Shown here piece by piece: positions 22,026 to 29,787 of a DNA stretch of 35,501 nucleotides. Where the stretch lies: positions 1-35,501 of IMG/VR virus record IMGVR_UViG_3300036823_000154. One strand, given 5' to 3'. Below the pieces are notes generated by a model. It was not told the DNA's origin, ran no database searches, and saw only the letters and a list, made by a program, of their open reading frames with translations. Within the stretch, counting starts at the first letter, position 1. Every line of letters starts with the position of its first letter. The translations under genes were made by a program, and so were the position numbers. The stretch is from a virus.

Positions 22026-24389
22026 TTAAATCTGTATATCTTGAGGACGGAGATAGCATGAACACAGCGGATGTAATGGCGGTGAACTCACATCACCATA
22101 GTCGAGGGACATCGTCTTCGCGTCGTCTCCTTCACCAACGGTGAGGCTTGACCCGTTCTCAAAGAAGTTGTCGTCGATACCGATCGTCTTCCCGTCCATC
22201 GCCTGACAAAAGCCGCACACGTTCGAAAGCTCGCTCGTATACCAGCGGACGGTCTTCACGACGCCGGACTGCTTCCACGCGGTCTTCAAGGCATCGTTCG
22301 CCGTCCGGAAGGATTCGGTCTTCGCGACCATCGCCGCGCGCTTCTCGTCGCTCCATTCGTAGATTTCCTCGACCGTCTTCGTGATGTCCGAAAGCGACGC
22401 GCCGGACTGGAGGCCGTCGTTGATCTTCGTCTCAAGCACTTCAAGCGTCGTCTGCTGGTAGCTCTCGGCCATCCGCTGGACAGAGGCCTTCACGGTCGCT
22501 CGCGTCGTGTCGTTGAAAGGGTTCAGCTCCGGCTTGCCGATCTCCGCCGCCGCGCTCCGGGCCTGATGTTCGAAGAGCGTCTCCATGATCGGCGTCACGG
22601 CGTTCGTCGTGATAGAGATCCAATTGTCGATATTGAAAAGCTTTGAGGGGTCAATGCCCTTCTGAATGGCGGCGGGAAGATTGGCGAGCACTTCCTTCTT
22701 CTGCTCATCGTTGATCTTGCGGACCGTCTCCGTGATCTCTTTTTCCGCTGCTTGCGTATACTCGCTGAACTCTTTCCAACGCGTCTCATCCTGCTCCTTC
22801 GTCGAGACAAACTGCTTCGTGGGATTAGCGAGCCTCTTCTTCAGTTCCTCGGTGATCTTCTCGGTGAGCGACTCCGTCATCGCGACGCGGGCCTTTGCAC
22901 GTGCGGCGAGCTTGGTCCGTATCGGCCGGAAGGCCACCCTTGCGCCGTTCGCGGCCTTTTGGACCTTCGCCTCGATAGCCTTGCGAAGCGCCTTGTCCGG
23001 ATGTCCGCCCGCGGCTTCGGGCGTCACATCGCCATCACCCACAGGCTCGCCTGACGGTTGCATGGTCGTCGGGCTCATAAGCACATCGCCGCCTTCGACC
23101 GGCCCAAGCCCCATGAACTCGTCACGGGCTTCGTTGATCGTGAGGATCGGCTGGCTGGCTACCACCGCCTGCATCTCAACCGTCCGCGCGCCGCGATCCT
23201 CCGGCACAGGATCGATGAAGCTGATGTACAGGTCATCCCCGTAACGCGGCACGAGCTTCTCGTTCAGGAAATCGCAGATGCGCTGCATATGCGGCTTCAC
23301 GACGCGCTTCGAAAAGACGTAGTCCGCTGTCTCCGCGGTACTGCGATTAGTATCTGATTCGGCGGTTCCGAGTATCGTCTTCGACACTCCGAAAAGCGCA
23401 AGGATGCGATCCCTCATGTCCTCGGAGAGGTTCTTGAAGTCCATGTCCTTCGGATTCGTGCCGGCGGGCGTCCACTTCACACCCTTCGGGAGCACGCCGA
23501 TGCGCTGCATGTTGTCGATGCCGCCGTGAACGTCCATGAAACCGATCTTCAGGGACTCAACCTGCGTTTCGGAGACCATGTCGGTCTCAAGGAAGCCTGC
23601 CGGCCGGGCGCCATTGATGAAGAACTTGCGGTTGAACTCCATCGCATAGTTATCATTGTCGATATACTCCGCGCCCGCCTGCACGATGCCGCGGCCCTCA
23701 AAGAAGTTCATCGGGTCCGGCGAGCGGAAGTGGATGATGCAACCCGGATCGAAGATGATGTTCCTCGATTCGAGCTTCATCTTGTAGCCGGTGATGCGGA
23801 ACGGGAAATGGTCCCGGTCGATGACCGGATGAATCTTCGACGGGTCGAGGAGATAGATCGCCTCGGGCTTCGTGAGGTCATCCTTCACCGGCTTGCCGCT
23901 CTTGTCGGTGAGGAGCCAGTAACAATTGCCGACGAGGTCGAGGTGAGACGACGTGAGGTACTTCAGTTCCGACCCGATCATGTCCGGGTTCACGCTATCC
24001 AAAAGGTCGAGCAGATCGTGCTGGGTCTTCTCCTTGTGGTCTTCGCCCTTCACTTCGAACAAGCGGAAGTCGATGTTCTGGACTTCGCGGGCTTTCGCGT
24101 TCACCGCCGCATAGACATATCCGCGGTTGTTCGCGAGTGCTTTCTCCGCATCGATGTGATGTCCGCCGCCCGGACGCTCAATGGCGAACTGGTTGCCGCT
24201 CGTGTCGATGTCGCCGAACGTACCGCCTGCGGACTTCGTCAAGCCGTAACGCGAGAAGGTGAGACCGCCCTGCGGCTGCTCGTAGAGCTCCGGGTCGATA
24301 CGGGTGATGAGCTTTCGAAGCTGGCGAGCGGGCCAGCTCGGAGCTTTTGAAGTGAGGGAACGAGGTTGTTTGGGAGTGGCTTGCGCCAT
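22026..24389 (-). CDS. Portal protein fused to MuF-like head domain (787 aa)
   Basis: Residues about 60-420 are the portal: NRGYVYAAVNAKAREVQ, a STLHLDLVGNCYWLL-like helix, IHFRSPDPMNFFEG and DRILALFGVSKTILG, the latter typical of HK97-type portals. From about 470 a helical linker leads to a C-terminal MuF/Mu-gpF domain (about 690-787): AKTESFRTANDALK, TSELSNVCGFCQAMDGK and PPLHPLCSCYL. MuF domains ride with the portal and are often next to it; here they are one chain. The portal forms the DNA entry dodecamer. The start ATG at 24389 has no SD site. Confidence 0.93.
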   Translation of the reverse strand: MAQATPKQPRSLTSKAPSWPARQLRKLITRIDPELYEQPQGGLTFSRYGLTKSAGGTFGDIDTSGNQFAIERPGGGHHIDAEKALANNRGYVYAAVNAKAREVQNIDFRLFEVKGEDHKEKTQHDLLDLLDSVNPDMIGSELKYLTSSHLDLVGNCYWLLTDKSGKPVKDDLTKPEAIYLLDPSKIHPVIDRDHFPFRITGYKMKLESRNIIFDPGCIIHFRSPDPMNFFEGRGIVQAGAEYIDNDNYAMEFNRKFFINGARPAGFLETDMVSETQVESLKIGFMDVHGGIDNMQRIGVLPKGVKWTPAGTNPKDMDFKNLSEDMRDRILALFGVSKTILGTAESDTNRSTAETADYVFSKRVVKPHMQRICDFLNEKLVPRYGDDLYISFIDPVPEDRGARTVEMQAVVASQPILTINEARDEFMGLGPVEGGDVLMSPTTMQPSGEPVGDGDVTPEAAGGHPDKALRKAIEAKVQKAANGARVAFRPIRTKLAARAKARVAMTESLTEKITEELKKRLANPTKQFVSTKEQDETRWKEFSEYTQAAEKEITETVRKINDEQKKEVLANLPAAIQKGIDPSKLFNIDNWISITTNAVTPIMETLFEHQARSAAAEIGKPELNPFNDTTRATVKASVQRMAESYQQTTLEVLETKINDGLQSGASLSDITKTVEEIYEWSDEKRAAMVAKTESFRTANDALKTAWKQSGVVKTVRWYTSELSNVCGFCQAMDGKTIGIDDNFFENGSSLTVGEGDDAKTMSLDYGDVSSPPLHPLCSCYLRPQDIQI

Positions 24390-24392
24390 TGA

Positions 24393-24755
24393 TTAAAGGA
24401 ATTGTTCGATATACTTCAGCCTTTTTTCAGGCGCGGTAAGCACCAGAGCCTTGAGGCAAAATCCCCACTTTAAATCTCGGTCGTGCCATTCGTAGCCGAT
24501 CGGATAGTGCATGCCCTTTTTGATTTCCAACTTGTACTCGGCGTAGGTGTCACCATATTCATCTACCCATTCCGAACCCCAAAACGCTTTCGCGAAATCA
24601 TGAGAGAACAGAATATTGGTGGCTCTTGCTCTCAACATTGCGCGCAGACCAGCTTCCACCTTCCCACGCTTCGGAAACGCGGGGATAAAAGCTGATGCGT
24701 CCCACCCGTTCTTCGCGGCTTTTTCGACTAGCCCCACTGAGAATCTCGTCGTCAA
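24393..24755 (-). CDS. Conserved phage protein of unknown function (120 aa)
   Basis: The start is probably TTG at 24755, since no ATG fits the frame between the upstream stop and residue 1. It has the motif NILFSHDFAKAFWG (about residues 48-61) and a C-terminal LKWGFCLKALVLTAPEKRLKYIE. The 'SHDFAKAxWG' plus terminal 'KYIE' pattern recurs in phage and host proteins with no assigned role. It lies between a zinc-ribbon gene and the portal gene, overlapping neither. Confidence 0.6.
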   Translation of the reverse strand: MTTRFSVGLVEKAAKNGWDASAFIPAFPKRGKVEAGLRAMLRARATNILFSHDFAKAFWGSEWVDEYGDTYAEYKLEIKKGMHYPIGYEWHDRDLKWGFCLKALVLTAPEKRLKYIEQFL

Positions 24756-24759
24756 TCAT

Positions 24760-25164
24760 CTACGCGGTGATGATTTTTCCCTGCTCGATCTGGAAGGTGT
24801 GCGTCTTCGTGTAGGGACACGTGAGCGGCGTCTCGATGGTGAGCGGTTCGAGACTCGTGATCTTGTGCTGGCCGGTCGTGGCGAGCGGGCCGTTGCAATC
24901 CGGGCAGTTGATGATGACCGTGTCGATCTCAGGCCAGAGAAGCTCGACGATTTGTTTGATCTCGTACTTCGGGCTGAATAGCCTCCACTTCCAATAGCGG
25001 AAGGCATCTCCAATCATCGTTCCACCCTGCTTGTCGGCAGGCGGCTCTATCGGTTCGCTATGAAATCTCCGGATCGGCTCGCGCTTGGGAATGAAAACAA
25101 ACTCGCCGGGATGAAGGAGGTCTTCGGAGTGGGGCACACGCTTGACTTCTAGCGCGGTGAGCAT
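24760..25164 (-). CDS. Zinc-ribbon protein upstream of the portal (about 134 aa)
   Basis: CPDCNGPL (about 40-50 residues from the end) and a single later TCPYTKTH suggest a zinc ribbon with a His/Cys second half. The N-terminal part (EVKRVPHSEDLLHPGEF, FIPKREPIRRF) is basic. ATG 25164 is preferred; ATG 25017 (MIGDAFRYWKWR) would give an 85-aa form and cannot be excluded. Function unknown. Confidence 0.55.
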   Translation of the reverse strand: MLTALEVKRVPHSEDLLHPGEFVFIPKREPIRRFHSEPIEPPADKQGGTMIGDAFRYWKWRLFSPKYEIKQIVELLWPEIDTVIINCPDCNGPLATTGQHKITSLEPLTIETPLTCPYTKTHTFQIEQGKIITA

Positions 25165-25227
25165 TTGGGAGGGATTAGCTTCAGCGTAGCAACTCCGCTG
25201 CATTCGGCAAGAGTGGATAACGGCTGC

Positions 25228-25440
25228 TTACTTCGCCGCCTTCTTCTGCTTCGCCCATCTCTTGCGCTGTGCCGCGGCGATCTTCTCGCGTCCTTCCGCG
25301 CTCATCGTAAACTTGCGCTTCGCGGTATGGCCGGACGATACGGGGCCACCGCGGCTGGCGCTGTTGCCGGTCAGTAAGGCGCGGGCTTGTTTGAGGATGC
25401 TGATCTCGGAATCAATTGAGGTAAGGATTTCATTCATCAT
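25228..25440 (-). CDS. Small basic protein with AAAQRKRWA motif (70 aa)
   Basis: The C-terminal SAEGREKIAAAQRKRWAKQK is a motif of short bacterial and phage proteins, probably a DNA- or RNA-binding helix. The N-terminus (ILTSIDSEISILKQARALL) is a coiled-coil-like helix. It starts with MM (25440 or 25437). It lies between terminase and the zinc-ribbon gene. The role is unknown. Confidence 0.6.
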   Translation of the reverse strand: MMNEILTSIDSEISILKQARALLTGNSASRGGPVSSGHTAKRKFTMSAEGREKIAAAQRKRWAKQKKAAK

Positions 25441-25607
25441 GGGAAATAGTGTAACTCAGTGACCCCGTCTTTTTGTCATGCAGGTACGATAGTAACCGGA
25501 ATCGCTGATGATATGCCCCGCGGCGTTTGCAACTCTTCGGCGTCCCAAGACGTCGCATTACCATCATCATGGCAAAGTGTTGAGACCGGCGGTGAGGAGG
25601 CTCATCT

Positions 25608-25805
25608 ATGGTAGACGCCGCAAGACTAATAGCAACACTGTTGGAGATCGAACAGGCCGGGATGAAATATGGCATCGTGAGCATCTCCCAATTGGCCATT
25701 AATGCTCAGGGCGACGTTCTTCGTCTGGAGCAGGAGCTGATCGCCACCCTCGAAGATAATGAAACGCTCCACCTGAAATCCAATGAGGCTTTTCGTCTAC
25801 ACTGA
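25608..25805 (+). CDS. Small helical plus-strand protein (65 aa)
   Basis: The ATG at 25608 is preceded by GAGGAGG with a good spacing, one of the best SD sites in the window. The protein is amphipathic helix throughout (LIATLLEIEQAGMKYG, DVLRLEQELIATLED). It is read against the late operon, between TerL and the 70-aa gene, and may be a moron or an antisense-placed regulator. No family recognised. Confidence 0.55.
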   Translation: MVDAARLIATLLEIEQAGMKYGIVSISQLAINAQGDVLRLEQELIATLEDNETLHLKSNEAFRLH

Positions 25806-25838
25806 GTGATGTGAACAATCGTCCCTTCTACGCCGATC

Positions 25839-28256
25839 TCACGTCTCGATCCAGTGAATCTTCGGCAGCTCCAACCCCTGATTGACAAGCCCCTGCAAGA
25901 GATAAACCAAGCCGTCGCAGTTGTGAACGAGGATGCCGTTCGCAAAGAATTCGTGTGCGCCTTCAACGAGAAGATTGTAGACGGGCCTTGCGGACGAATC
26001 CTTGCGGATGGTCGCGGTGCCACTTTCGGCCTGCTCCGCTCTTGTGCCACGCTGCTGCTGCCGGGATGACATTGAGAAGCATATTTCGCCGGGATTCTCG
26101 AATCTGTTGTGGCGTGCGCGTGCGCATGTGATCGGAGATGTGCTTTGCCCCGTCTTTGGGGGCGAGATTAGAGATGCGGTTGTTGAGGGGATTTCCATCT
26201 TTGTGATGGACGTGAGTAGAGCGGTCGATCGGACCAAAGTTGTCGATCCAAAGTTGGCGGTGAAGGGAGACGGGAGATTTGTGATTGCCGTCATGCCGCC
26301 AGTAGTAAACGCGATGAGCGCGCTGTTCAGCTTCAGATTTGCGGCGGTAGACTTTGCCATCGTAAAGAATGGCAGGAGGCGGGTTCGCCCAATCCACCGA
26401 TTCATAATGGACAGCATCGCCTTTCCAGCGCCAATGATTCTCGCCAGAGGAAGCGGCGGAAAACCGCGCCCGCATTTCGGGACTCCATTTGTGTCCCTTG
26501 AATCGCTGACCGAGATTGCGAATCGAAACCTTGCCTGCACATTCGCGGGAACAAAACCTTCCGGTGCGCTCGCAAGCGTAGTATCGAAACTCTTTGCCGC
26601 ATACTTTGCACTTCCCGCTTTTATTTCCGAGATGTAGTCCTCCTTTCTGTTCCATACATAAATCATGTCGGATTCACGCATATTTGCAAGAGGGATAACT
26701 CCGCGCGGCGTAATCACTGGATGATCTGGCGTCCCAGTCAATCCGAAGCGAGTTATAACGGGCTGTATTCCAGTCATTCCTGCCCATAGGACGCGTTTAT
26801 AGCCCTTACGGGTCATTACCCGATCTCCGGGGCGAACGTCGCGTATAGGCACGTTTCCGCGCTCTGTCAGCACTTCTGTATCGCCATCTAGGCACATGTC
26901 ATCGTGCGACTCGACGCCGAGATTGAACATCTGCCCCAGCAGTTCCTCGCATCCGGCGCGCGGGAATAGCACCGTGCCGTTCTTGATGTACGGCGCCACC
27001 ACTTGAAGCCTCGCGCGCTTGTCGCCTTGCGGCTTCATCGGGATCACGGGTAAGAGCGCGCGCTCCATCTCCTGTATCGCGGCCTTCTGGTACGCCACGT
27101 CCTCCACGAAGAACAGGTTCGCGCCGCCGAGCTCGCCCGGCATACTCCGGACCTTCTGCAGGAAGCTGTGGAACGTGACGTGCTGGTTGTACGGTTTCGG
27201 CCGGATATAGATCTTCGGCGCGTGATCGACGTAGAACACTTCCCCGCTCGCGATCGCCGTGAAATCCGCGCCTTCTTTTTGGCTGATCGCAAGGTCTATC
27301 CCGTGGCCCTTGATCGCCGCGATGCCTTTCGGGAACTCGTCGTAGTAGTGGATGTCCTCGGGCTTGATGATCGCTTCGTCGTCAGAGACGATCTTCAGGA
27401 GCATCTCCCGCTGCCACGGTATGGCTCCCATGTCTCGCTCTTTGTCCTTCAGACTTTGCTCCGTGGGGTACATCGCGGGCCACGTGCAAATGCCGTCCTT
27501 GTCGATCAGCGGAAATTCGAGAACAGTGAAGCCCGTGCCCGGCGCTCTGAGACGTGAGAGGAGCGCGTCCATGTGCAAGAGGTTCCCGATGACGACAAGC
27601 TTCCCCTTCCGGGCGTCCAAGCCCGGCATGATCTCGCTGTGGAGCCACCGATCGGTCTTGTCGCGGTTCTCCTTCGTGCGGACCCATTCGCCGTCCTCCG
27701 GGTCGTCCACGACGATGAGCTTCGGTCGGTACTGGAGGTGGCGCAGTCCGCGGACCTTCTGCCCGCGCGACCGGGCCAAGATCCTTACGCCGTTCGAAAG
27801 GACGATGTTCTGCTTCTGCCACTCCTCGCCTTCGCCCTGAAGAGTGAAGTCCTCGATGACATTGCCTTTGATCTCGCCGTAGTCCTGCTTGATGAGGGAG
27901 TTCGTTTCGAGCTCGTGCTTGATCGCGGAGATGTTCAAAGTCGCCTGACGGGACGAGTCGGCGATGAGGATGATGAAGGGGTATTTCTCCGGGTATTCGA
28001 GCGCGGCCCACAAGGGAAGCGCCAAAGAGCCGAAGGTGCTCTTACCGGAGCCGCGGAAGCCGAGGATGAGGACCCGGCGCTCAGCCTCGTCCTCAAGGGC
28101 GTGGACAAGCTGTGCGTGGAACGTGGCCGGTGGGTCGGTGAAGTAGCCCGTGAGGTAGATCAGCGAAAAGCCGAGGAGCGTCTTTCGGCTCTCCTTGCGG
28201 CCTTCGAAGTTGTCGAAGGCGAGGCTAAGGCTGAGTCGTGGTGGTTCGGGCGGCAT
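25839..28256 (-). CDS. Terminase large subunit with intein (805 aa precursor)
   Basis: ATPase domain: Walker A GFRGSGKST (residues 66-74), Walker B LIVVDDPEDGE (about 180-190). Nuclease domain: HGIDLAIS (Asp321), FFVEDVAYQ (Glu385/Asp386) and HDDM (452-454). The chain is interrupted after Met454 by a 325-residue intein (455-779) and resumes at Cys780 as CDGLVYLLQGL. Removal would give a 480-residue terminase whose last nuclease motif reads HDDMCDGL. It pumps DNA into the procapsid and cuts concatemers. It overlaps the end of TerS. An AAAGGAGG lies directly against the ATG, too close for a normal SD site. Confidence 0.95.
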   Translation of the reverse strand: MPPEPPRLSLSLAFDNFEGRKESRKTLLGFSLIYLTGYFTDPPATFHAQLVHALEDEAERRVLILGFRGSGKSTFGSLALPLWAALEYPEKYPFIILIADSSRQATLNISAIKHELETNSLIKQDYGEIKGNVIEDFTLQGEGEEWQKQNIVLSNGVRILARSRGQKVRGLRHLQYRPKLIVVDDPEDGEWVRTKENRDKTDRWLHSEIMPGLDARKGKLVVIGNLLHMDALLSRLRAPGTGFTVLEFPLIDKDGICTWPAMYPTEQSLKDKERDMGAIPWQREMLLKIVSDDEAIIKPEDIHYYDEFPKGIAAIKGHGIDLAISQKEGADFTAIASGEVFYVDHAPKIYIRPKPYNQHVTFHSFLQKVRSMPGELGGANLFFVEDVAYQKAAIQEMERALLPVIPMKPQGDKRARLQVVAPYIKNGTVLFPRAGCEELLGQMFNLGVESHDDMCLDGDTEVLTERGNVPIRDVRPGDRVMTRKGYKRVLWAGMTGIQPVITRFGLTGTPDHPVITPRGVIPLANMRESDMIYVWNRKEDYISEIKAGSAKYAAKSFDTTLASAPEGFVPANVQARFRFAISVSDSRDTNGVPKCGRGFPPLPLARIIGAGKAMLSIMNRWIGRTRLLPFFTMAKSTAANLKLNSALIAFTTGGMTAITNLPSPFTANFGSTTLVRSTALLTSITKMEIPSTTASLISPPKTGQSTSPITCARARHNRFENPGEICFSMSSRQQQRGTRAEQAESGTATIRKDSSARPVYNLLVEGAHEFFANGILVHNCDGLVYLLQGLVNQGLELPKIHWIET
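25920..26894 (-). mobile_element. Intein in the terminase nuclease motif (325 aa)
   Basis: Block A starts at Cys455 (CLDGDTEVLT). Block B is TGTPDHPVIT (about residues 513-522) with its His. Block F/G is VYNLLVEGAHEFFANGILVHN ending in His-Asn before Cys780, all the residues needed for class 1 splicing. Between the N- and C-terminal splicing parts, the intein frame is the out-of-frame reading of an HNH gene (25963-26655) and is not itself a recognisable endonuclease. The insertion site is at the conserved Asp-Asp of the terminase nuclease, a typical intein niche. The splicing parts look intact. Confidence 0.88.
25963..26655 (-). CDS. HNH endonuclease nested out of frame inside the intein (230 aa)
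   Basis: This gene lies on the same strand as TerL but in another frame, entirely within the intein. It has a zinc finger at the N-terminus (CKVCGKEF at about 16-23, then CSRECAGK), then NHWRWKG, and a clear HNH_3-type core: HVHHKDGNPLNNRISNL (about 147-163) followed by KHISDHM, and a typical AAAAWHKSGAGRKWHRDHP end. Thus both frames stay open for about 690 bases. The ATG at 26655 is used; an AAAGGAGG lies at 26639-26646 just inside it with no start codon behind it. It would home the intein as a separate protein instead of a fused domain. Confidence 0.82.
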   Translation of the reverse strand: MEQKGGLHLGNKSGKCKVCGKEFRYYACERTGRFCSRECAGKVSIRNLGQRFKGHKWSPEMRARFSAASSGENHWRWKGDAVHYESVDWANPPPAILYDGKVYRRKSEAEQRAHRVYYWRHDGNHKSPVSLHRQLWIDNFGPIDRSTHVHHKDGNPLNNRISNLAPKDGAKHISDHMRTRTPQQIRESRRNMLLNVIPAAAAWHKSGAGRKWHRDHPQGFVRKARLQSSR

Positions 28257-28791
28257 CCTCCTTTGGGGCTTCGGTTTCGGCCTGATTCGGGGCTACAAGG
28301 GCCTTCGGCTGCTCCGGTGCGATGAGGCCCCAGTTCGTGAAAACGGCCGCTATGGCCTGCTTCTTGTCATCTGTAAGCGGTGTATTGCGGATCGTGGCAT
28401 CGAGAGTGCCGAGCTTGCGCTCGAAGACGCCGGCGTCGAACATTTTTTCAAATGCTGCGTTATAGGCTTCCCTTATCTCTCGGAGGGCTGCTGCACGGTC
28501 GCGTCCGGGCGTGAACTCGTTATTCGCAATCGTCCAGCCGACACGGGCAATCTCTGACATGGCGTCTTGAAACGACGCGAGCGCGACGTTAAGCGTCCAT
28601 GTATCGGCGCGCTTGGCGCGCTCTGTATGAATCGCCTTGAGCAGCGAGCCGATGTAATGGCGGTCGAGCGTCAATCTCTGAAGCTCAAGCGCTTTCCGAA
28701 TGCCCTCGGCGCTGATATGCGGATTCTGTACGATCAGGCTACGGATGCGCTCGCGATGATAGTGCTTGGTTTTTGTGGATAAGGGTGGCAT
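28225..28791 (-). CDS. Terminase small subunit (188 aa)
   Basis: The ATG at 28791 is favoured (earlier in-frame starts at 28881 and 28932 give extra Pro/Arg-rich residues). An N-terminal helix-turn-helix (HISAEGIRKALELQRLTLD, about residues 26-44) would bind the packaging site. The central helices (about 60-140) fit the oligomerisation core. The tail is Ala/Glu/Thr-rich. It precedes TerL and overlaps it by 32 bases, the usual order. The call is by HTH, length and order; sequence-specific motifs of a known TerS family were not seen. Confidence 0.72.
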   Translation of the reverse strand: MPPLSTKTKHYHRERIRSLIVQNPHISAEGIRKALELQRLTLDRHYIGSLLKAIHTERAKRADTWTLNVALASFQDAMSEIARVGWTIANNEFTPGRDRAAALREIREAYNAAFEKMFDAGVFERKLGTLDATIRNTPLTDDKKQAIAAVFTNWGLIAPEQPKALVAPNQAETEAPKEDAARTTTTQP

Positions 28792-28925
28792 GGCGCCGAT
28801 GGGAGGTTTTCCTAACCCTAGCGCAATGGCTGGTTTTCGCAAGATGTCGGTGTACTGGCCGCGCGGAAGATCAGATCGCATCGGAGAAGGCACCTGCCTG
28901 ATACGATGGTCGGGAGGTGTGGGAC

Positions 28926-29185
28926 ATGACAATTACTCCATTAGGCAAAGCTGAGATCTTCGTAAAATGCAGCGAGTGCGGCAGCAATCAACTCCGATTC
29001 CAGACGATGCTACCGATGACAGTCCTGTCACCTGCTCAGGTTGTGGCGCTGAACTTGGGCGTTGGGGAGATCTGAAAGCGGCGGCTAGTAATGCCGCCGC
29101 AGAAAAGTTCAAAGAATCTATCGCCACTACCTTCGGAAAGGCCTTCGAGGGCGTGGATGGTATCACCTTTAAGAAAGCCAATTAG
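28926..29185 (+). pseudogene. Zinc-ribbon protein gene broken by a one-base frameshift
   Basis: An ATG at 28926 with GGGAGG SD site starts a frame with KCSECGSNQLR (Cys15, Cys18), which soon runs into unrelated sequence. The frame one base back carries the rest of a zinc ribbon: PDDATDDSPVTCSGCGAELG and a helical GKAFEGVDGI end. Joined at about 28998-29000 they make a single protein of about 86 residues like the small phage/bacterial zinc-binding group with CxxCG...CxxCG. Loss of one T in CGATTTCC would explain it. No slippery heptamer is present, so programmed shifting is unlikely. It could be a sequencing error or a real null mutation. Confidence 0.65.
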
Positions 29186-29193
29186 ATTACTGA

Positions 29194-29394
29194 TTAGTGC
29201 GCACCGCTTTTCCCCAATGATTTAAGCATCGCCACCAGCGTCTTGATGTCGCTGTAGTCGCAAATGAAATCAATACGGCCCTTCATGAGATGGAGTCTAG
29301 CAACCTGCTCAGGAGTCAGTTCCTCGTTCAATGACTTCTCAAGCTCCTTCTGGCTCACGGCCGGCCCGAATTTTATGGTGTAGTGTTCGATCAT
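29194..29394 (-). CDS. Small protein (66 aa)
   Basis: The ATG at 29394 overlaps the stop of the previous gene (ATGA), which decides this start over a longer frame. It is a mixed, mostly helical protein (VSQKELEKSLNEELTPEQ, IKTLVAMLKSLG). It converges on the plus-strand zinc-ribbon gene with an 8-base gap. No family recognised. Confidence 0.6.
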   Translation of the reverse strand: MIEHYTIKFGPAVSQKELEKSLNEELTPEQVARLHLMKGRIDFICDYSDIKTLVAMLKSLGKSGAH

Positions 29395-29627
29395 TCCTTC
29401 GGTTCGATTACCTGAATAATGCTGCCGCTCTTGAGTAGAACGATGCTGCCCGTCTCCACATCTACCAGTGTGATCGCGTGTGGCGCGCGCTTCGGATCGA
29501 GCGGATTGTAGTTTTCCGGTTTGTTCGTCTCCCAGAAGCATTGATCCGTCACCATGTACGTTTTTTCGGCAAGCGGCGTGAATTTATCGGCCAACGGCTC
29601 AGATTTGGTCTTGGTCTTGTTCTTCAT
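29391..29627 (-). CDS. Small beta-barrel-like protein (78 aa)
   Basis: The ATG at 29627 is preferred because upstream codons (MATSPIFN) have no support. Lys-rich start, then TYMVTDQCFW and HAITLVDVETGSIVLLKSGSIIQVIEP, which looks like a small OB- or SH3-like beta sheet. It is translationally coupled to the 66-aa gene. Function unknown. Confidence 0.55.
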   Translation of the reverse strand: MKNKTKTKSEPLADKFTPLAEKTYMVTDQCFWETNKPENYNPLDPKRAPHAITLVDVETGSIVLLKSGSIIQVIEPKE

Positions 29628-29787
29628 ATTGAAAATGGGTGAGGTTGCCAACCGAGAAGCCCCTTTGCCCGACGGATGGGGCGGTTGCGCAGGTAGAAGT
29701 GCCTTGTTCGGGCAAAATACCGTCTAGATCGGTTTCCGCCGATTGTTTCCTGCCGCGCCATTACTGGTTCGCGTTCCCGGCCTGTGA

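Noticed and set aside
23526-24350. Plus-strand open frame of 274 codons opposite the portal gene
   Set aside because: Composition (Arg/Val/Glu/Asp-rich) is that of an antisense shadow of a biased coding region; no start signal.
26002-26637. Plus-strand open frame of 211 codons opposite the intein
   Set aside because: It is antisense to a region already open in two minus-strand frames; no motif and no SD site.
27573-28325. Plus-strand open frame of 250 codons opposite TerL
   Set aside because: Shadow of the conserved ATPase region; no recognisable domain.
28926-29185. Programmed frameshift in the zinc-ribbon gene
   Set aside because: No slippery heptamer or stimulatory structure at the junction; a lost base explains it better.
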